64,000 nucleotides of DNA from WHSO01 sp963732875 (GTDB lineage Bacteria > Pseudomonadota > Alphaproteobacteria > SMXQ01). Shown in pieces: positions 51,854-62,813 of the stretch. Location of the stretch: NCBI GenBank assembly GCA_963732875.1, contig CAVTBD010000002.1, forward strand, positions 1,302,001 through 1,366,000, in the 5' to 3' direction. Position 1 is the stretch's first letter; each line of letters begins with the position of its first letter. Position numbers and translations under genes: made by a program. The notes under the pieces were generated by a model. The model saw only the letters and a list, made by a program, of their open reading frames with translations, did not search any database and had not been told where the DNA came from.

Positions 51854-51882
51854 AAAAGGGCCCCCGCAAGCGGGGGCCCCTT
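51854..51882. terminator. Bidirectional terminator between the ligase and Bug genes
   Basis: AAAAA-GGGCCCCCGC-AAG-CGGGGGCCCC-TT: a 9-10-bp GC stem with A/T tracts on both sides, between convergent genes. Confidence 0.8.
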
Positions 51883-51900
51883 CACATCACGCAGCCGAAT

Positions 51901-52947
51901 TCAGCGGCCGATCGCCTTCTTGGCGGCGTCGATCGCGCTCTTCGGGAAGTCCGCGAACTTGCTCAGGAGCGCGAGCGCCTGGTCCGACGACACCGGGTCG
52001 ATCGAGACGTGGGTCTTCTCCGCGTCCGCCAGCAGCTTCGGGTCCTTGAGCGCCGCGATGAACGCCGCGCGCAGCGCCTTGGCGCGGTCGGCCGGGACGC
52101 CCGGCGGCGCCACGAACGGCCGCGCCAGCAGGAGCTGGCCGAAGTGCACGTCGAGCACCTGCTTCTCGATGTCCGACTTGGCGTAGTCGTAGACGCTCGG
52201 CACGTTGCCGAACACGTTGGTCTTCTCGGGGCCCATCTGGATCACCAGGATCATCTGCTTGGTATCCACCAGGTTCTGGTACTGCGCCTGGATCGAGGAC
52301 ACGAACAGGCCGCACAGGCCGTCCACCTCGCCGCGCTGCAGCGCGAGGCTCACTTCCTTGGTGCCCTTGTAGCCGGCGAGCGGCTTGGCCTTGGCGCCGA
52401 GCACGTTCTTCATGATCAGCGGGTGCTGGTAGGTGATCGCGGCCGGGCCGGTGGCGCCGAAGGTCAGCGTCTTGCCCGACTTGCGCCATTCGTCGAAGGT
52501 CTTGACGCCCGCCGCCTTGCCGAGGCCGCAGAATGCCACGTCCTTGCTCATGGAGCCGATCCAGGTGAAGTTCTTGGCGACGAACTTGGCCTTCGGATTG
52601 CCGAGCAGCGGCTCCATGACCGTGGAGGCGCCGACCAGGCCCATGTCGGTGCCGTCCTTGGGCGCCGCGTTATAGATGTAGTTGGCGGCGATCAGCGCGC
52701 CCGCCCCCGGCATGTTGCTCGCGACCACGGTGGGATGGCCCGGGATATGGTTGCCGTAATGGCGCGCCAGAACGCGCGCGTAGGTGTCGTAGCCGCCGCC
52801 GGCGCCGAAGCCGACCTTGATGGTGACGGTCTTGCCCTTGTAGAAGTCCGCGGCCGAATCGGCGTTCGCCACGGAGGCCGCGGCGGGGACGATGGCCACC
52901 GCGAGCGCGAGCGCGCCCAGGCGCGGCATGAAGCGCGAGATTGTCAT
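51901..52947 (-). CDS. Bug/TctC-family tripartite tricarboxylate-type binding protein
   Basis: 348 residues from ATG 52947. The signal peptide (MTISRFMPRLGALALAVAIV... ASVANA) precedes a Bug-type Venus-flytrap protein: FYKGKTVTIKVGFGAGGGYDTYARVLARHYGNHIPG, VVASNMPGAGALIAANYIYN, and VKTFDEW. Such proteins bind carboxylates in the periplasm and deliver them to TctAB-type membrane partners or signal their presence. No TctA/TctB is nearby, so it is an orphan. A 9-bp hairpin near 52972-52992 lies in the leader. Confidence 0.88.
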   Translation of the reverse strand: MTISRFMPRLGALALAVAIVPAAASVANADSAADFYKGKTVTIKVGFGAGGGYDTYARVLARHYGNHIPGHPTVVASNMPGAGALIAANYIYNAAPKDGTDMGLVGASTVMEPLLGNPKAKFVAKNFTWIGSMSKDVAFCGLGKAAGVKTFDEWRKSGKTLTFGATGPAAITYQHPLIMKNVLGAKAKPLAGYKGTKEVSLALQRGEVDGLCGLFVSSIQAQYQNLVDTKQMILVIQMGPEKTNVFGNVPSVYDYAKSDIEKQVLDVHFGQLLLARPFVAPPGVPADRAKALRAAFIAALKDPKLLADAEKTHVSIDPVSSDQALALLSKFADFPKSAIDAAKKAIGR

Positions 52948-53057
52948 GGAATGTCTCCCTGCATGAAAAACCGCCGGATTCCCTCCGGCGGCTGATGCGG
53001 CTATTTCTACCATTCCGGGCGGCCCAAGGCCATAGCCCCGAAGGCCGAAAGGGAGGG

Positions 53058-54350
53058 TTAGCCGGCCGCGCGGGGCGGGCGGCTGGCGAGGCGGGCGTAG
53101 CGCTCGGGCAGCTTGGTGTCCGTGAGGTTGGCACCTGCCAGCACGGTACGGTCGAGGGTCGCTTCGGTCAGGTCGACGCCGCTCAGGTCGGCCTTGGTGA
53201 GATCGGCCCGGGTCAGGTTGGGCGCGAGGAACCGCCCAGTGGCCTTGCCGTCCCCGGTCATCAGTTCCTTCGGCTTGAACAGCGCACCGCGCAGGTCGGC
53301 CTGGGCCAGCTTGGCATCGGTGAGGTCGGCGCCGTTGAAGCTCACATCGCCGAGCCGCGCTTCGATCAGGTTGGCGCGCGACAGCATGGCAAACTCGAAC
53401 TTGGCGCCGGTGAGGTCGCTGCGGTAGAGCACCGCGCCCACCATCTTGGCGCCGGAAAAATCCATGCCGCGCAGCGTCATGTTGGCGAGCGACTTGCCCG
53501 ACAGGTCGGCGGGCTGGCCGTACTTGCCGCGGCTGTCGATCCAGGCCTGGTGCTCGGCGATGATGCGCCCGGTCTCGCTCTGCGCGTCGATACCAGTCAA
53601 GCCGGCTTCCTCGACATGCGACTTGCCGTCGACGCGCGCGTCCAGCACATAGGCGCCGCGCAGGTCGGCAGTATCGAGATCGACGCCGCGGAAATTCGCA
53701 CCGGTCATCTGCGCGCCGGCAAAGCGCGTGCCGGTAACCTTGGCACCCTCGAGGTTGGCATTGCGCAGGTTGGCGTTGGTGAAGTTGACGCCGGAGAGAT
53801 CGGCGCCCTTGAGGTTGGCCGCGTAGAGCACCGCGTCCTGCATGTTGGCGCGTGCCATCTTCGCGTCCTGCATGTCGGCCTCGGAGAGGTTGGCGACGCG
53901 CTGGCCGTCCTTGAAGATGGACGAATCGTCGATAGTGCCCTGGCCCGCATCGTAGATCGCGCCCGGGCGGAGGTCGGCGTCCTCAAGGACGGCGCCCGCG
54001 AGCTTGGTCTCGACGAAGAACGCGCCGCGCAGGTCGGTGCCGCGCAGGTCGGCGCGGCGCAGGTCGGCGCGCTCGAAATGGGCGCCGAAGAAGTCCGCCT
54101 TCGACAGATTGGCGAGCCTGACCGACGCATCGGGCAGCCGCGCGCCCGATGCCTGCGCCGTGCGCAGGTCGACCTTGTCGAGCATGCCACCCGAGAGGTC
54201 CATGTTCTGAAGGTTGGCGCAGCGCCCGCCCGTCTGCCCCTTGAGGTAGCGCGCGTGAAGCTCCAGTACCCGCTTGAGTTGCTCGACCTGCATCTTCAGC
54301 TCCCGCCCCTTCGCCGGCGCCGCCCGCAAGACGCGTGACGGAAACCCCAT
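53058..54350 (-). CDS. Pentapeptide-repeat protein
   Basis: 430 residues. After a helical N-terminus (MQVEQLKRVLELHARYLKGQ) almost the whole chain is A(D/N)LXX pentapeptide repeats, in at least three blocks (about 45-125, 150-240 and 295-405) that should form right-handed quadrilateral beta helices. ATG 54293 (MQVEQ) is an alternative start. There is no signal peptide or TM segment. Similar proteins include DNA-gyrase protectors, but no DNA-mimic features can be argued here. Single gene, leftward. Confidence 0.85.
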   Translation of the reverse strand: MGFPSRVLRAAPAKGRELKMQVEQLKRVLELHARYLKGQTGGRCANLQNMDLSGGMLDKVDLRTAQASGARLPDASVRLANLSKADFFGAHFERADLRRADLRGTDLRGAFFVETKLAGAVLEDADLRPGAIYDAGQGTIDDSSIFKDGQRVANLSEADMQDAKMARANMQDAVLYAANLKGADLSGVNFTNANLRNANLEGAKVTGTRFAGAQMTGANFRGVDLDTADLRGAYVLDARVDGKSHVEEAGLTGIDAQSETGRIIAEHQAWIDSRGKYGQPADLSGKSLANMTLRGMDFSGAKMVGAVLYRSDLTGAKFEFAMLSRANLIEARLGDVSFNGADLTDAKLAQADLRGALFKPKELMTGDGKATGRFLAPNLTRADLTKADLSGVDLTEATLDRTVLAGANLTDTKLPERYARLASRPPRAAG

Positions 54351-54434
54351 CCGGCGAAACTCACGAAAATTTGGGGGAAACTGCTTAAGGAGCAGTTAAC
54401 GCGCACGCGCAAGCGTTTAGACGGAACGGCCTAG

Positions 54435-55415
54435 CTACAACTGATGGTATTCCCGGAACCACGCTACAAAGCGCGGAATCCCTTGCTCTATGGGGGTTTT
54501 CGGCGCGAAGCCGAGCTCGCGCTGGATCGCGCCGATGTCGGCATAGGTTTCCTTGACGTCGCCGGGCTGCATCGGCGCCATGCGGATCTCGGCCTTCTTG
54601 CCGACGGCCTGTTCGATCACGGCGATGAAGTGCATCAGTTCCTCGGCGCGGTTGTTGCCGAGGTTGAATATCCGGTGCGGCGCAGAGTCGCCCTTGCCTT
54701 CCGGTGGATGGTCGAGCGCCGCCAGCACGCCCCCCACCACGTCGTCGATGTAGGTGAAGTCGCGCTTCATGTCGCCGTGGTTGAACACGTGAATGGTCTC
54801 GCCGCGCAGAATCGCCTCGGTGAAGCCGTAATAGGCCATGTCGGGACGCCCCCAAGGCCCGTACACGGTGAAGAACCGCAGCCCGGTCGCCGGCAGGCGA
54901 TAGAGATGGCTGTAGGCGTGGCTCATCAGCTCGTCGGCCTTCTTGGTCGCGGCATAGAGCGACACCGGATGGTCGACCGGGTCCTCCTCGGAGAACGGCA
55001 GCTTGACGTTGCCGCCGTAGACCGACGACGACGACGCATAGACGAGATGTTTCAGTCCTTCCATGTGCCGGCACATCTCGAGGATGTTGAGGTGCCCCGT
55101 GAGGTTCGCGTGCGCGTAGGCGAGCGGCTCGCGCAGCGAATAGCGCACGCCCGCCTGAGCCGCGAGGTGGATCACCCCGGTCACGTCCCCCGCCTTGCGC
55201 GCGAGCGCGACCATGTTGCCCTCGTCGGCAATATCGAGCTGCTCGAAGGTGAAGTTTCCGTCGGGCGTGAGCTTTGCCAGGCGCGCCTTCTTGAGCGCGA
55301 CGTCGTAATAGTCGTTGAGGTTGTCGATGCCGATCACGGTCTCGCCGCGCGCCAGCAGTGCGGCGCTCACGTGGTAGCCGATGAACCCGGCCGCGCCGGT
55401 GACGAGAACGGACAT
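54435..55415 (-). CDS. NAD-dependent epimerase (UDP-glucuronate 4-epimerase-like)
   Basis: 326 residues from ATG 55415. Extended SDR fold: VTGAAGFIGYHVSAALLARG (NAD loop), GIDNLNDYYDVALKKARL (typical of UDP-glucuronate epimerases), HLAAQAGVRYSL, YASSSSVYGGN (Ser), VSLYAATKKADE (catalytic Tyr-x3-Lys), RFFTVYGPWGRPDMA. The DNLNDYYD and GPWGRPDMA signatures favour UDP-GlcA to UDP-GalA conversion for envelope polysaccharides. Divergent from the oxidoreductase gene. Confidence 0.9.
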   Translation of the reverse strand: MSVLVTGAAGFIGYHVSAALLARGETVIGIDNLNDYYDVALKKARLAKLTPDGNFTFEQLDIADEGNMVALARKAGDVTGVIHLAAQAGVRYSLREPLAYAHANLTGHLNILEMCRHMEGLKHLVYASSSSVYGGNVKLPFSEEDPVDHPVSLYAATKKADELMSHAYSHLYRLPATGLRFFTVYGPWGRPDMAYYGFTEAILRGETIHVFNHGDMKRDFTYIDDVVGGVLAALDHPPEGKGDSAPHRIFNLGNNRAEELMHFIAVIEQAVGKKAEIRMAPMQPGDVKETYADIGAIQRELGFAPKTPIEQGIPRFVAWFREYHQL

Positions 55416-55537
55416 GGAATCAGGGCCTTTGCGATTGTTCGGCCCCGACATATAGCGCGCCCCGGGCGATAAATCATCCCCGCCGCCGTTGCGCCCGCGC
55501 GCCCGGCGCGGTACCTAGACGGGCGAGGAGGTCCCCC

Positions 55538-58500
55538 ATGTCCGAGCCCGTGCCGCCGCCGGCGGCGCCCGTGAGCGCCCCTCGGCTCGAAGACCGCTTC
55601 GATCCGGGCCACACGCGGGTATTCCTGACCGGCACCCAGGCGCTGGTGCGCGCCCTGCTCACCCGGGCCCGCCTCGACCGGGCCACGGGCCATGCCACTG
55701 GCGGGTTCGTCTCGGGCTATCGCGGCTCGCCGCTCGGCACCTTCGACCGCGAGCTCGCCGCGGCGACACCACCGCTCGAAGCGGCCAACATCCATTTCAC
55801 CCCCGGGGTCAACGAGGAGCTCGCCGCCACCGCGATCTGGGGCAGTCAGCAGGTCGGCCTGTTCCCGGGCGCGACCACCGAGGGCGTGTTCGGGATGTGG
55901 TACGGCAAGGGGCCGGGCGTCGATCGCGCCGGCGACGCGCTCAAGCATGCCAACCTCGCCGGCACCGCGCCGCTCGGCGGCGTGCTCGCGGTCGCGGGCG
56001 ACGACCACGCCGGGGTCAGCTCCACCACCACGCACCAGTCGGAAGTCGCGTTCATGGACGCGCAGATCCCGGTGCTGGCCCCCGCCTCGGTGCAGGACGT
56101 GCTCGAACTTGCGGTCGCCGGCATCGCCATGTCGCGCGCCTCGGGCCTGTGGGTCGCGCTCAAGGTCCCGTCCGACGTGATCGAGCAGGCGGCGACGGTG
56201 GACGCCGATCTTGCACGCTTCGCGTACCACACGCCGGATGGCACGGACGATGATCTCCACATCCGCTGGCCCGACCGGGTCACCGACCAGGAGGCGCGCC
56301 TCGCCGGACCGAAGCGCGACGCGGCGCTCGCCTTCGTGCGCGCCAACGGCCTCGACCGCACGTTCCACCGCACGCCGCAAAGCCGCATCGGCATCGTCGC
56401 CGCGGGCAAGGCGTGGGGCGACCTGCGCGACGCGCTCGACCGGCTCGGCCTCGATGAACGGGCGCTCACGGCACGCGGCATCGCGCTCTACAAGCCCGCG
56501 CTGGTGTGGCCGCTCGAGCCCGAGGGCGTGCAGGCCTTCGCCGCCGGGCTCGACCGCGTGATCGTGGTCGAGGAGAAGCGTCCGCTGATCGAGCCGCAGC
56601 TGCGCGACATCCTCTACGACGCCCCCGCCGGTGCCCGGCCCGCCATCGTCGGCAGGACCGGCGCGGAACGCCTCGCGCTCCCGCTCGCGGGCGTGATCGC
56701 GCCCGATGCCGTCGCCGCCGCGCTCGCGCCCCATCTCGGCCTCGCCGCACCCGACGACGCCGAGCCGACGCCGCTGCCGCGCCCGGCGCTCCGGCGCCCG
56801 CCCCATTTCTGCTCGGGCTGCCCGCACAACACCTCGACCCGCGTGCCCGACGGCGCGCGTGCGCTCGCCGGCATCGGCTGCCATACCCTCGCGCTATGGT
56901 CGGAGCCGCACACCCAGACCCTCACCCAGATGGGCGGCGAGGGCGCCAGCTGGATCGGCCAGGCGCCGTTCACCGAGACCGGCCACGTATTCGCCAACAT
57001 CGGCGACGGCACCTATTACCACTCGGGGCTGCTGGCGATCCGCGCCGCGATCTCGGCCGGCGTCAACATCACCTACAAGCTGCTCTACAACGACGCGGTC
57101 GCCATGACCGGCGGCCAGAAGGTCGAGGGCAACCTATCGGTGCCCGCGATCGCCCGCGAGCTCGCCGCCGAAGGCGTCGCGCGCATCGTCGTGGTGGCCG
57201 AGGAGCCGGACCATTATCCCAAGGGCGACCCGTTCCCCCCCGGCACAGCGGTGATGGGGCGCGACGGCTTCGACTGCGCCCAGGCCGAGCTCGCCCAGGT
57301 GCCCGGCGTCTCGGTGCTGATCTTCGACCAGGCTTGCGCCGCCGAGAAGCGCCGCCGCCGCCGGCGCGGCACGCTCGCCGACCCCGCCCGCTACGTGTTC
57401 ATCAACGAGCGCGTGTGCGAAGGCTGCGGCGACTGCCAGCGCGCCTCGCACTGCCTGTCGGTGGTGCCGGTGGCGACGCCGCTCGGCGAGAAGCGCCGCA
57501 TCGACCTCGCCACCTGCAACAAGGACGAGACCTGCGTCGACGGCTTCTGCCCGGCCATCGTCACCGTCGAGGGTGGCCGCCCGCGCCGCCGCACCCGCAC
57601 CGCGCCCGCCGAAGTGCCGGCGCATCTCGCGGACCTGCCCGCGCCCGTCATGCCGACCCTCGCCGCGCCGTGGCGCATCCTGGTCGCCGGCATCGGCGGC
57701 ACCGGCGTGGTCACCATCGGCCACCTGATCGCCATGGCGGCGCATCTCGACGGGCACGCGCCCGTGGTGCTCGACCAGACCGGCCTCGCCCAGAAGGGCG
57801 GCGCGGTGGCGAGCCACGTCACGCTGGCGCGCGATGCCGGCCACGTCGGCGCCGCGCGCATCGGCCGCGCCCGCGCCGACGTCGTGATCGGCTGCGACAT
57901 GGTGGTGGCCGCCGACACGCCCCAGCTCGCCGCCGTCGTGCCCGGGCGCACGCGCGTCGTCGTCAACACCGAGGAGACCATCACCGGCGCGTTCCTCGCC
58001 GATCCCGCGCTGCCGTTCCCCGCCAATTCGCTCCTGGGCGCACTGGCGGCGCGCGCCGGCGCCACGCAGGTGACGCCCGCCGACGCCAGGCGCCTCGCCG
58101 AACGGCTCACCGGCCAGGCCATCGCCGCCAACGTGCTGCTGCTCGGCCTCGCCTGGCAGGCCGGGCTCATACCGGTAAGCGAAGACTCGCTCCTGCGCGC
58201 GATCTCGCTCAACGGCGCCGGCGCCGAGGCGAATCTGCCAGGCCTTTCTGTGGGGCCGGCGCGCCGCCGTGGACATGGCGGCGGTGCGCAAGGCGGCCGG
58301 GCTGGAGGAAAGCAACGGGGCCAAGACGCCGCCCTCCCTCGAGGAAGTGGTGCGCGTGCGCGCCGAGCATCTCGCCGGCTACGGCGGCACGGCGTTGGCG
58401 CAAATCTACCGCGAGCGCGTCGCCGCCCTTGCCGCGCTGTCGCAGGCGCGCGCGCCGGGCCGCGACGGTCTCGCCCGCGCCGTCGCCGAGGGCTATTTCC

Positions 58501-58994
58501 ACGTGCTCGCCGCCAAGGACGAATACGAGGTCGCGCGCCTCTACAGCGACGGGACGTTCGCGCAGGAGATCGCCGCGGCCTTCGAAGGCGAGGTGCGCGT
58601 GCACTACCACCTCGCCCCCGCCTGGCTGGCGCGTCCCGATGCCCGCACCGGCCGCATAACCAAACATGCCTTCGGGCCGTGGCTCGCGCCCGTGCTCGGG
58701 TTGCTGGCTGGTTTCCGGAGCCTGCGCGGCGGCCCGCTCGATCCGTTCCGGCGCTCCGCCGACCGCACCCTTGAGCGCCGCCACCGCGCGGGGTATGAAC
58801 AGGACCTCGACCGCATCGCGGCCGCTCTCGCGCCTGCCACCTTCGAATCCTGCGTGGAGCTCGCCCGCCTGCCGCTCTCGGTCCGCGGCTTCGGGCCGGT
58901 CCGCGCCGCCGCCTTCGAAGCGGCGGAAAAGCGGCGCGCGGCGCTGCTGGGTGCGCTCGGGACGCCTGGGCGCGGACGGCTCGCGGCGGAATGA
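55538..58994 (+). CDS. Indolepyruvate ferredoxin oxidoreductase family protein (fused; frameshifted)
   Basis: About 1,150 residues, the fused alpha-beta form without CoA-ligase parts. N-terminal TPP/pyrimidine-like region (GFVSGYRGSPLGTFDREL; GVNEELAATAIWGSQQ); TPP-binding core (CSGCPHNTSTRVPDGA; TQMGGEGASWIGQAPF; NIGDGTYYHSGLLAIR); Cys-rich region (CEGCGDCQRASHCLSV; CNKDETCVDGFCPA) for iron-sulfur centres; gamma-type domain (VAGIGGTGVVTIGHLIAMAA; LDQTGLAQKGGAVASHV). A one-base indel near 58240 shifts the C-terminal ~240 residues (LWGRRAAVDMAAVRKA onward). It decarboxylates aryl- or branched 2-oxoacids to acyl-CoA with electrons to ferredoxin. Confidence 0.9.
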
Positions 58995-59094
58995 CAAGAA
59001 CACCCCGCACGGGGAGGAACATGGGTCAGGTCAGGATGAAGCCGCGCCGTCTTGGCGGTGCGCGCCGGGACGATGCCGCGCCGCGGAGCGCGCG

Positions 59095-60384
59095 ATGAAC
59101 GTCGTCAATCCGCTCACCGGCTTCGTGCGCACCATGCGCCATTCCGGCTACTGCTACTACACCATCGGCAGCGTGACTTCCCTGGTCGGCACCTGGGTGC
59201 AGCGCGTCGCGCTCGGCTGGCTGACATGGGAGATCACCGGCTCCTACGCCTGGCTCGGCATCATCTCGTTCTCCGCCATGTTCGCCGTGATGCTGACGGC
59301 GCCGATCGCGGGCGACATCGCCGACCGCGTCGACCGGCTGCGCCTCTCGATCTGGTCCCAGGCCGCCATGCTGGTGCAGGCGGTCGCGATGGTCGCCGTC
59401 TATTACGCCCATCTCGCCCATATCTGGGTGGTGTTCGGCCTCACCCTCGTGCTCGGCGTGATGCAGTCGTTCCACACCGCCTCGCGCCTCGCGCTGGTCC
59501 CCAACCTGGTGCCGCGCGAGGACCTGACGCCGGCCATCGCGATCAACTCCGTGATCTTCAACGTGGCGCGCTTCGTCGGCCCGGCGGTCGCGGGACTAAT
59601 CATCGTCAAGCTCGGCGTCGGGCCGGCCTTCATCTTCAACGCGCTCTCCTTCGTCGTGTTCCTGGCAGCGCTCCTGCGCGTGCGCAACGTGCGCATCGAG
59701 AACCCGGTCAAGGCGTCGGGCAGCATGGCCAGCAATATCGCCGAGGGCGCGCGCTACGCCTTCACCCATGCCGGCATCGGCCCGGTGCTGACGGTGCTCG
59801 CGGTGACCGCGCTGACCGGCCGGGCCCTGCCCGACCTGCTCGCGGGCTACGCCGACGGCGTGTTCCACCAGGGCGCCGAGGGGCTTGCCTGGCTGACCTC
59901 GGCCATGGGGCTCGGCGCGACGCTGTCAGGCTTCTTCTTCCTCGCCCGCGACGGCGTCAGGGGCATGACCAGCGTGGTATTCGTCAACGTGCTGATCATG
60001 AGCGTCTCATGCGTGCTGTTCGCCGTGCTCGGCAGCTTCGCGGCCGGCGTGGTGCTGCTGGTGGCGGCGGGCTTCGCCATGAACAACGTCTCGCTCGGCA
60101 CCCTCAACCTGATGCAGAACGCGGTGGAAGGCAGCAGGCGCGGCCGCGTCATGTCGATCTACACCGTGATCCAGCAGGGCGCGCCGGCGCTCGGCACGCT
60201 CGCCATCGGCGCCATCGCCGATTACACCGGCCTGCCCTGGCCGGTCGGCCTGTCCGCCGCCGCGGGCGTCGTGCTGTGGCTGGTGATCGCGCCGCGCACG
60301 GCGCGGGTGCGCGCCGCCCTCGAGGTCGAGGCACCGAGCGGCCCGGATGCGGCGCCGGCGTCCGAAAGGGCCGGGGCGGCATGA
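59095..60384 (+). CDS. MFS transporter (EntS-like, first of pair)
   Basis: 429 residues with about 12 TM helices. Starts MNVVNPLTGFVRTMRHSGYCYYTIGSVTS; contains LGWLTWEITGSYAWLG and the loop motif DIADRVDRLRLS (equivalent to the MFS A motif), IAINSVIFNVARFVGP and RGRVMSIYTVIQQGAPALG. The MFS_3/enterobactin-exporter-like group exports diverse small molecules. The next gene encodes a close relative and overlaps by 4 bases (ATGA), so the pair is co-translated and may form a heteromer (inference). Confidence 0.88.
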   Translation: MNVVNPLTGFVRTMRHSGYCYYTIGSVTSLVGTWVQRVALGWLTWEITGSYAWLGIISFSAMFAVMLTAPIAGDIADRVDRLRLSIWSQAAMLVQAVAMVAVYYAHLAHIWVVFGLTLVLGVMQSFHTASRLALVPNLVPREDLTPAIAINSVIFNVARFVGPAVAGLIIVKLGVGPAFIFNALSFVVFLAALLRVRNVRIENPVKASGSMASNIAEGARYAFTHAGIGPVLTVLAVTALTGRALPDLLAGYADGVFHQGAEGLAWLTSAMGLGATLSGFFFLARDGVRGMTSVVFVNVLIMSVSCVLFAVLGSFAAGVVLLVAAGFAMNNVSLGTLNLMQNAVEGSRRGRVMSIYTVIQQGAPALGTLAIGAIADYTGLPWPVGLSAAAGVVLWLVIAPRTARVRAALEVEAPSGPDAAPASERAGAA

Positions 60385-61640
60385 TCCTCGGCGACAACTG
60401 GGCCCACGTGGTGGTGGCGCTGCGCCATCGCGACCACCGCCTGTTCAACATGACCCTGGTGCCCGCGCTCATCAGCCTGTGGGCGCAGCGTACCGGCATC
60501 GGCTGGCTCGCGTGGGAGCTCAGCCACTCGCCCACCTGGCTCGGCGCCATTGCCGCCGCCGACCTGCTACCCGCCGTGTTCCTGGCGCCGTTCGCCGGGG
60601 TCGCCGCCGACCGCACCGACCCGCTGCGGATCATGTGGATTACCCAGGCGATCATCATGGTCCATGCGCTGGCGCTGTGGCTGATGACCGCGACCGGGGC
60701 GATCCAGATCTGGATTCTGTTCGGCTTCGCCCTGATTACCGGATTCAACCAACCGTTCTCGACCGCCGCGCGCATGGTGTTCTACCCGACCCTGGTGCCG
60801 AAGGAGGACCTCGCCACCGCGGTCGCAATCAACTCCACCATCTTCAACCTCGGCCGCACGCTCGGGCCGGCCCTCGGCGGGTTGCTGATCGCCCCGTTCG
60901 GCGTGGCGGCGCTGTTCTTCCTCAACTTCGCCTGCTTCCTCGCCCACAGTCTCAACCTGCTGCGCGTCAAGGGCATGTACGCCGAGCCGATCGAGCGCAA
61001 GCGCAAGGGCATGTGGCACGAGCTGCGCGAAGGCTTCGTCTACGTCGCACGCCATGCCGGGATCGGCCCGATGCTGGCGCTGCTCACGATCTCGTCCGCC
61101 ATGTCGCGTCCGGTCGCGGAGATGCTGCCGGGCTTCGCCGACCAGGTGTTCGGGCGCGGCGCCCAGGGCCTCGGCTGGCTGCTGGGCGCGACCGGCGCCG
61201 GCGGCTTCATCGGCGCGATCTGGCTGACCCAGCGCGGGCCGGTGGTCGGGCTCACCCGCGTCGTCGTGTTCCAGACCTTCATCATGGGCGCGGCGACGAC
61301 GGCGTTTGCGCTGGCCGGCAGCTTCTGGCTCGGACTCGTGTTCATCTTCTCGGTTGGCTTCACCCAGGTGGTCACCGGCACCGGCACCCAGTCGCTGATG
61401 CAGATGGCGGTCGACCACGAGATGCGCGGCCGGGTGATGTCGCTCTACGCGCTGGTGTGGCGCGGCACGCCCGCGATCGGCGCCATCGTCGTCGGCTGGG
61501 TGGCGAGCCGCACCGGCCTGACCTGGGCGGTGGCCGGCGCCGGTGCCATCTGCATGGTGGCCTGGCTGTGGTCGCGCACGCTGCTCCGCGCCATGGCGCC
61601 CGCGCTGGAAGCGCGCGTGCGCGCCGCGCAGGACCGGTAA
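60381..61640 (+). CDS. MFS transporter (EntS-like, second of pair)
   Basis: 419 residues, about 12 TM helices. GWLAWELSHSPTWLGAIAAADLLPAVFLAPFAGVAADRTDPL, then AINSTIFNLGRTLGPALGG, and RGRVMSLYALVWRGTPAIGAIVVGW parallel the upstream protein, so the two arose by duplication. The overlap ATGA supports translational coupling. Substrate unknown. Confidence 0.88.
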   Translation: MILGDNWAHVVVALRHRDHRLFNMTLVPALISLWAQRTGIGWLAWELSHSPTWLGAIAAADLLPAVFLAPFAGVAADRTDPLRIMWITQAIIMVHALALWLMTATGAIQIWILFGFALITGFNQPFSTAARMVFYPTLVPKEDLATAVAINSTIFNLGRTLGPALGGLLIAPFGVAALFFLNFACFLAHSLNLLRVKGMYAEPIERKRKGMWHELREGFVYVARHAGIGPMLALLTISSAMSRPVAEMLPGFADQVFGRGAQGLGWLLGATGAGGFIGAIWLTQRGPVVGLTRVVVFQTFIMGAATTAFALAGSFWLGLVFIFSVGFTQVVTGTGTQSLMQMAVDHEMRGRVMSLYALVWRGTPAIGAIVVGWVASRTGLTWAVAGAGAICMVAWLWSRTLLRAMAPALEARVRAAQDR

Positions 61641-61772
61641 AAAGGCCGGTTTTGCGGCATCCCGGCCCTTGCGGGAGGGCCCCGGCGATGCCTACATTAA
61701 GGGCCAGAAGGACGATCCCCGCCGGGGCGCGGGCCACCCATCACAGACCGAAAGACCGAGGCATTCCGGCGC

Positions 61773-62777
61773 ATGAGCCTGAACGAGACCCTTGAGTATA
61801 CCGACGCCATCGGCCGCGAGACCGCGGCCCAGTACGCGCGCGTCCGCCACGTCATCCCCGAGATCGAGTGGCCGGTGCACGCGCCCTACGTGGCCGCGAT
61901 CAACCGCCTCAAGAAGGAGCGCAACGCGGTCATCCTGGCGCACAACTACATGACGCCGGAGATTTACCACTGCGTCGGCGACTTCGTCGGCGATTCGCTC
62001 GCGCTCGCGCAGATGGCCCAGAACACCGACGCCGACGTGATCGTGCTCGCGGGCGTGCACTTCATGGCCGAGACCGCGAAGCTGCTGAATCCGGAAAAGA
62101 CCGTGCTGATCCCCGACGCGGGCGCCGGCTGCACGCTCGCCACCTCGATCACCGGCGCCGACGTGCGCGCGCTCAAGGAAAAGTATCCGGGCCGCCCGGT
62201 CGTGACCTACGTCAATACCTCGGCCGACGTGAAGGCCGAATCCGACATCTGCTGCACCTCGTCCAACGCCGTGAAGATCGTCGAATCCCTCGGCGTGCCC
62301 GAGGTCATCATGACGCCCGACGAATACCTCGCCGGCTACGTCGCCTCCCAGACCGAAGTAAAAGTGATCCCGTGGAAAGGCCATTGCGTCGTGCACCAGG
62401 CCTTCACCGCCGAGGAGATCCGCGGTTACCGCAGCGCCTACAGCGACATCGCCGTGATCGCCCATCCCGAGTGCCCGGGCGACGTGCTGGCCGAAGCCGA
62501 CTTCGTCGGCTCCACCTCGGCCATGATCAACTACGTGCGCACGAAGAAGCCGAAGCACGTGTTCATGGTCACCGAATGCTCCATGAGCGACAACGTCGCC
62601 GCCGAGGAGCCCGAGGTCGAGTTCATCCGGCCGTGCAACCTGTGCCCCTACATGAAGATGATCTCGCTGCCGAAGATCCTGCGCTCGCTCGAAACGCTGG
62701 AACCGAAGGTCGAGATTCCGGCCGACGTCGCCGAGCGCGCGCGCCTCGCGGTGCAGCGCATGCTGGACGCGAGCTAG
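61773..62777 (+). CDS. nadA: Quinolinate synthase A
   Basis: 334 residues. Condenses iminoaspartate with DHAP to quinolinate for NAD synthesis, using a 4Fe-4S cluster. Three Cys ligands are seen: AGCTLATS (C120), HPECPGD, and the first or second Cys of RPCNLCPYMK. Other motifs: LAHNYMTPEIYHCVGDFVGDSLALAQ, VHFMAETAKLL, YVNTSADVKAESDICCTSSNAV. It stands alone here without nadB or nadC. Confidence 0.95.
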   Translation: MSLNETLEYTDAIGRETAAQYARVRHVIPEIEWPVHAPYVAAINRLKKERNAVILAHNYMTPEIYHCVGDFVGDSLALAQMAQNTDADVIVLAGVHFMAETAKLLNPEKTVLIPDAGAGCTLATSITGADVRALKEKYPGRPVVTYVNTSADVKAESDICCTSSNAVKIVESLGVPEVIMTPDEYLAGYVASQTEVKVIPWKGHCVVHQAFTAEEIRGYRSAYSDIAVIAHPECPGDVLAEADFVGSTSAMINYVRTKKPKHVFMVTECSMSDNVAAEEPEVEFIRPCNLCPYMKMISLPKILRSLETLEPKVEIPADVAERARLAVQRMLDAS

Positions 62778-62813
62778 GGCCTCTCACCCACTTTTTGCAG
62801 AAATGAACCCGGC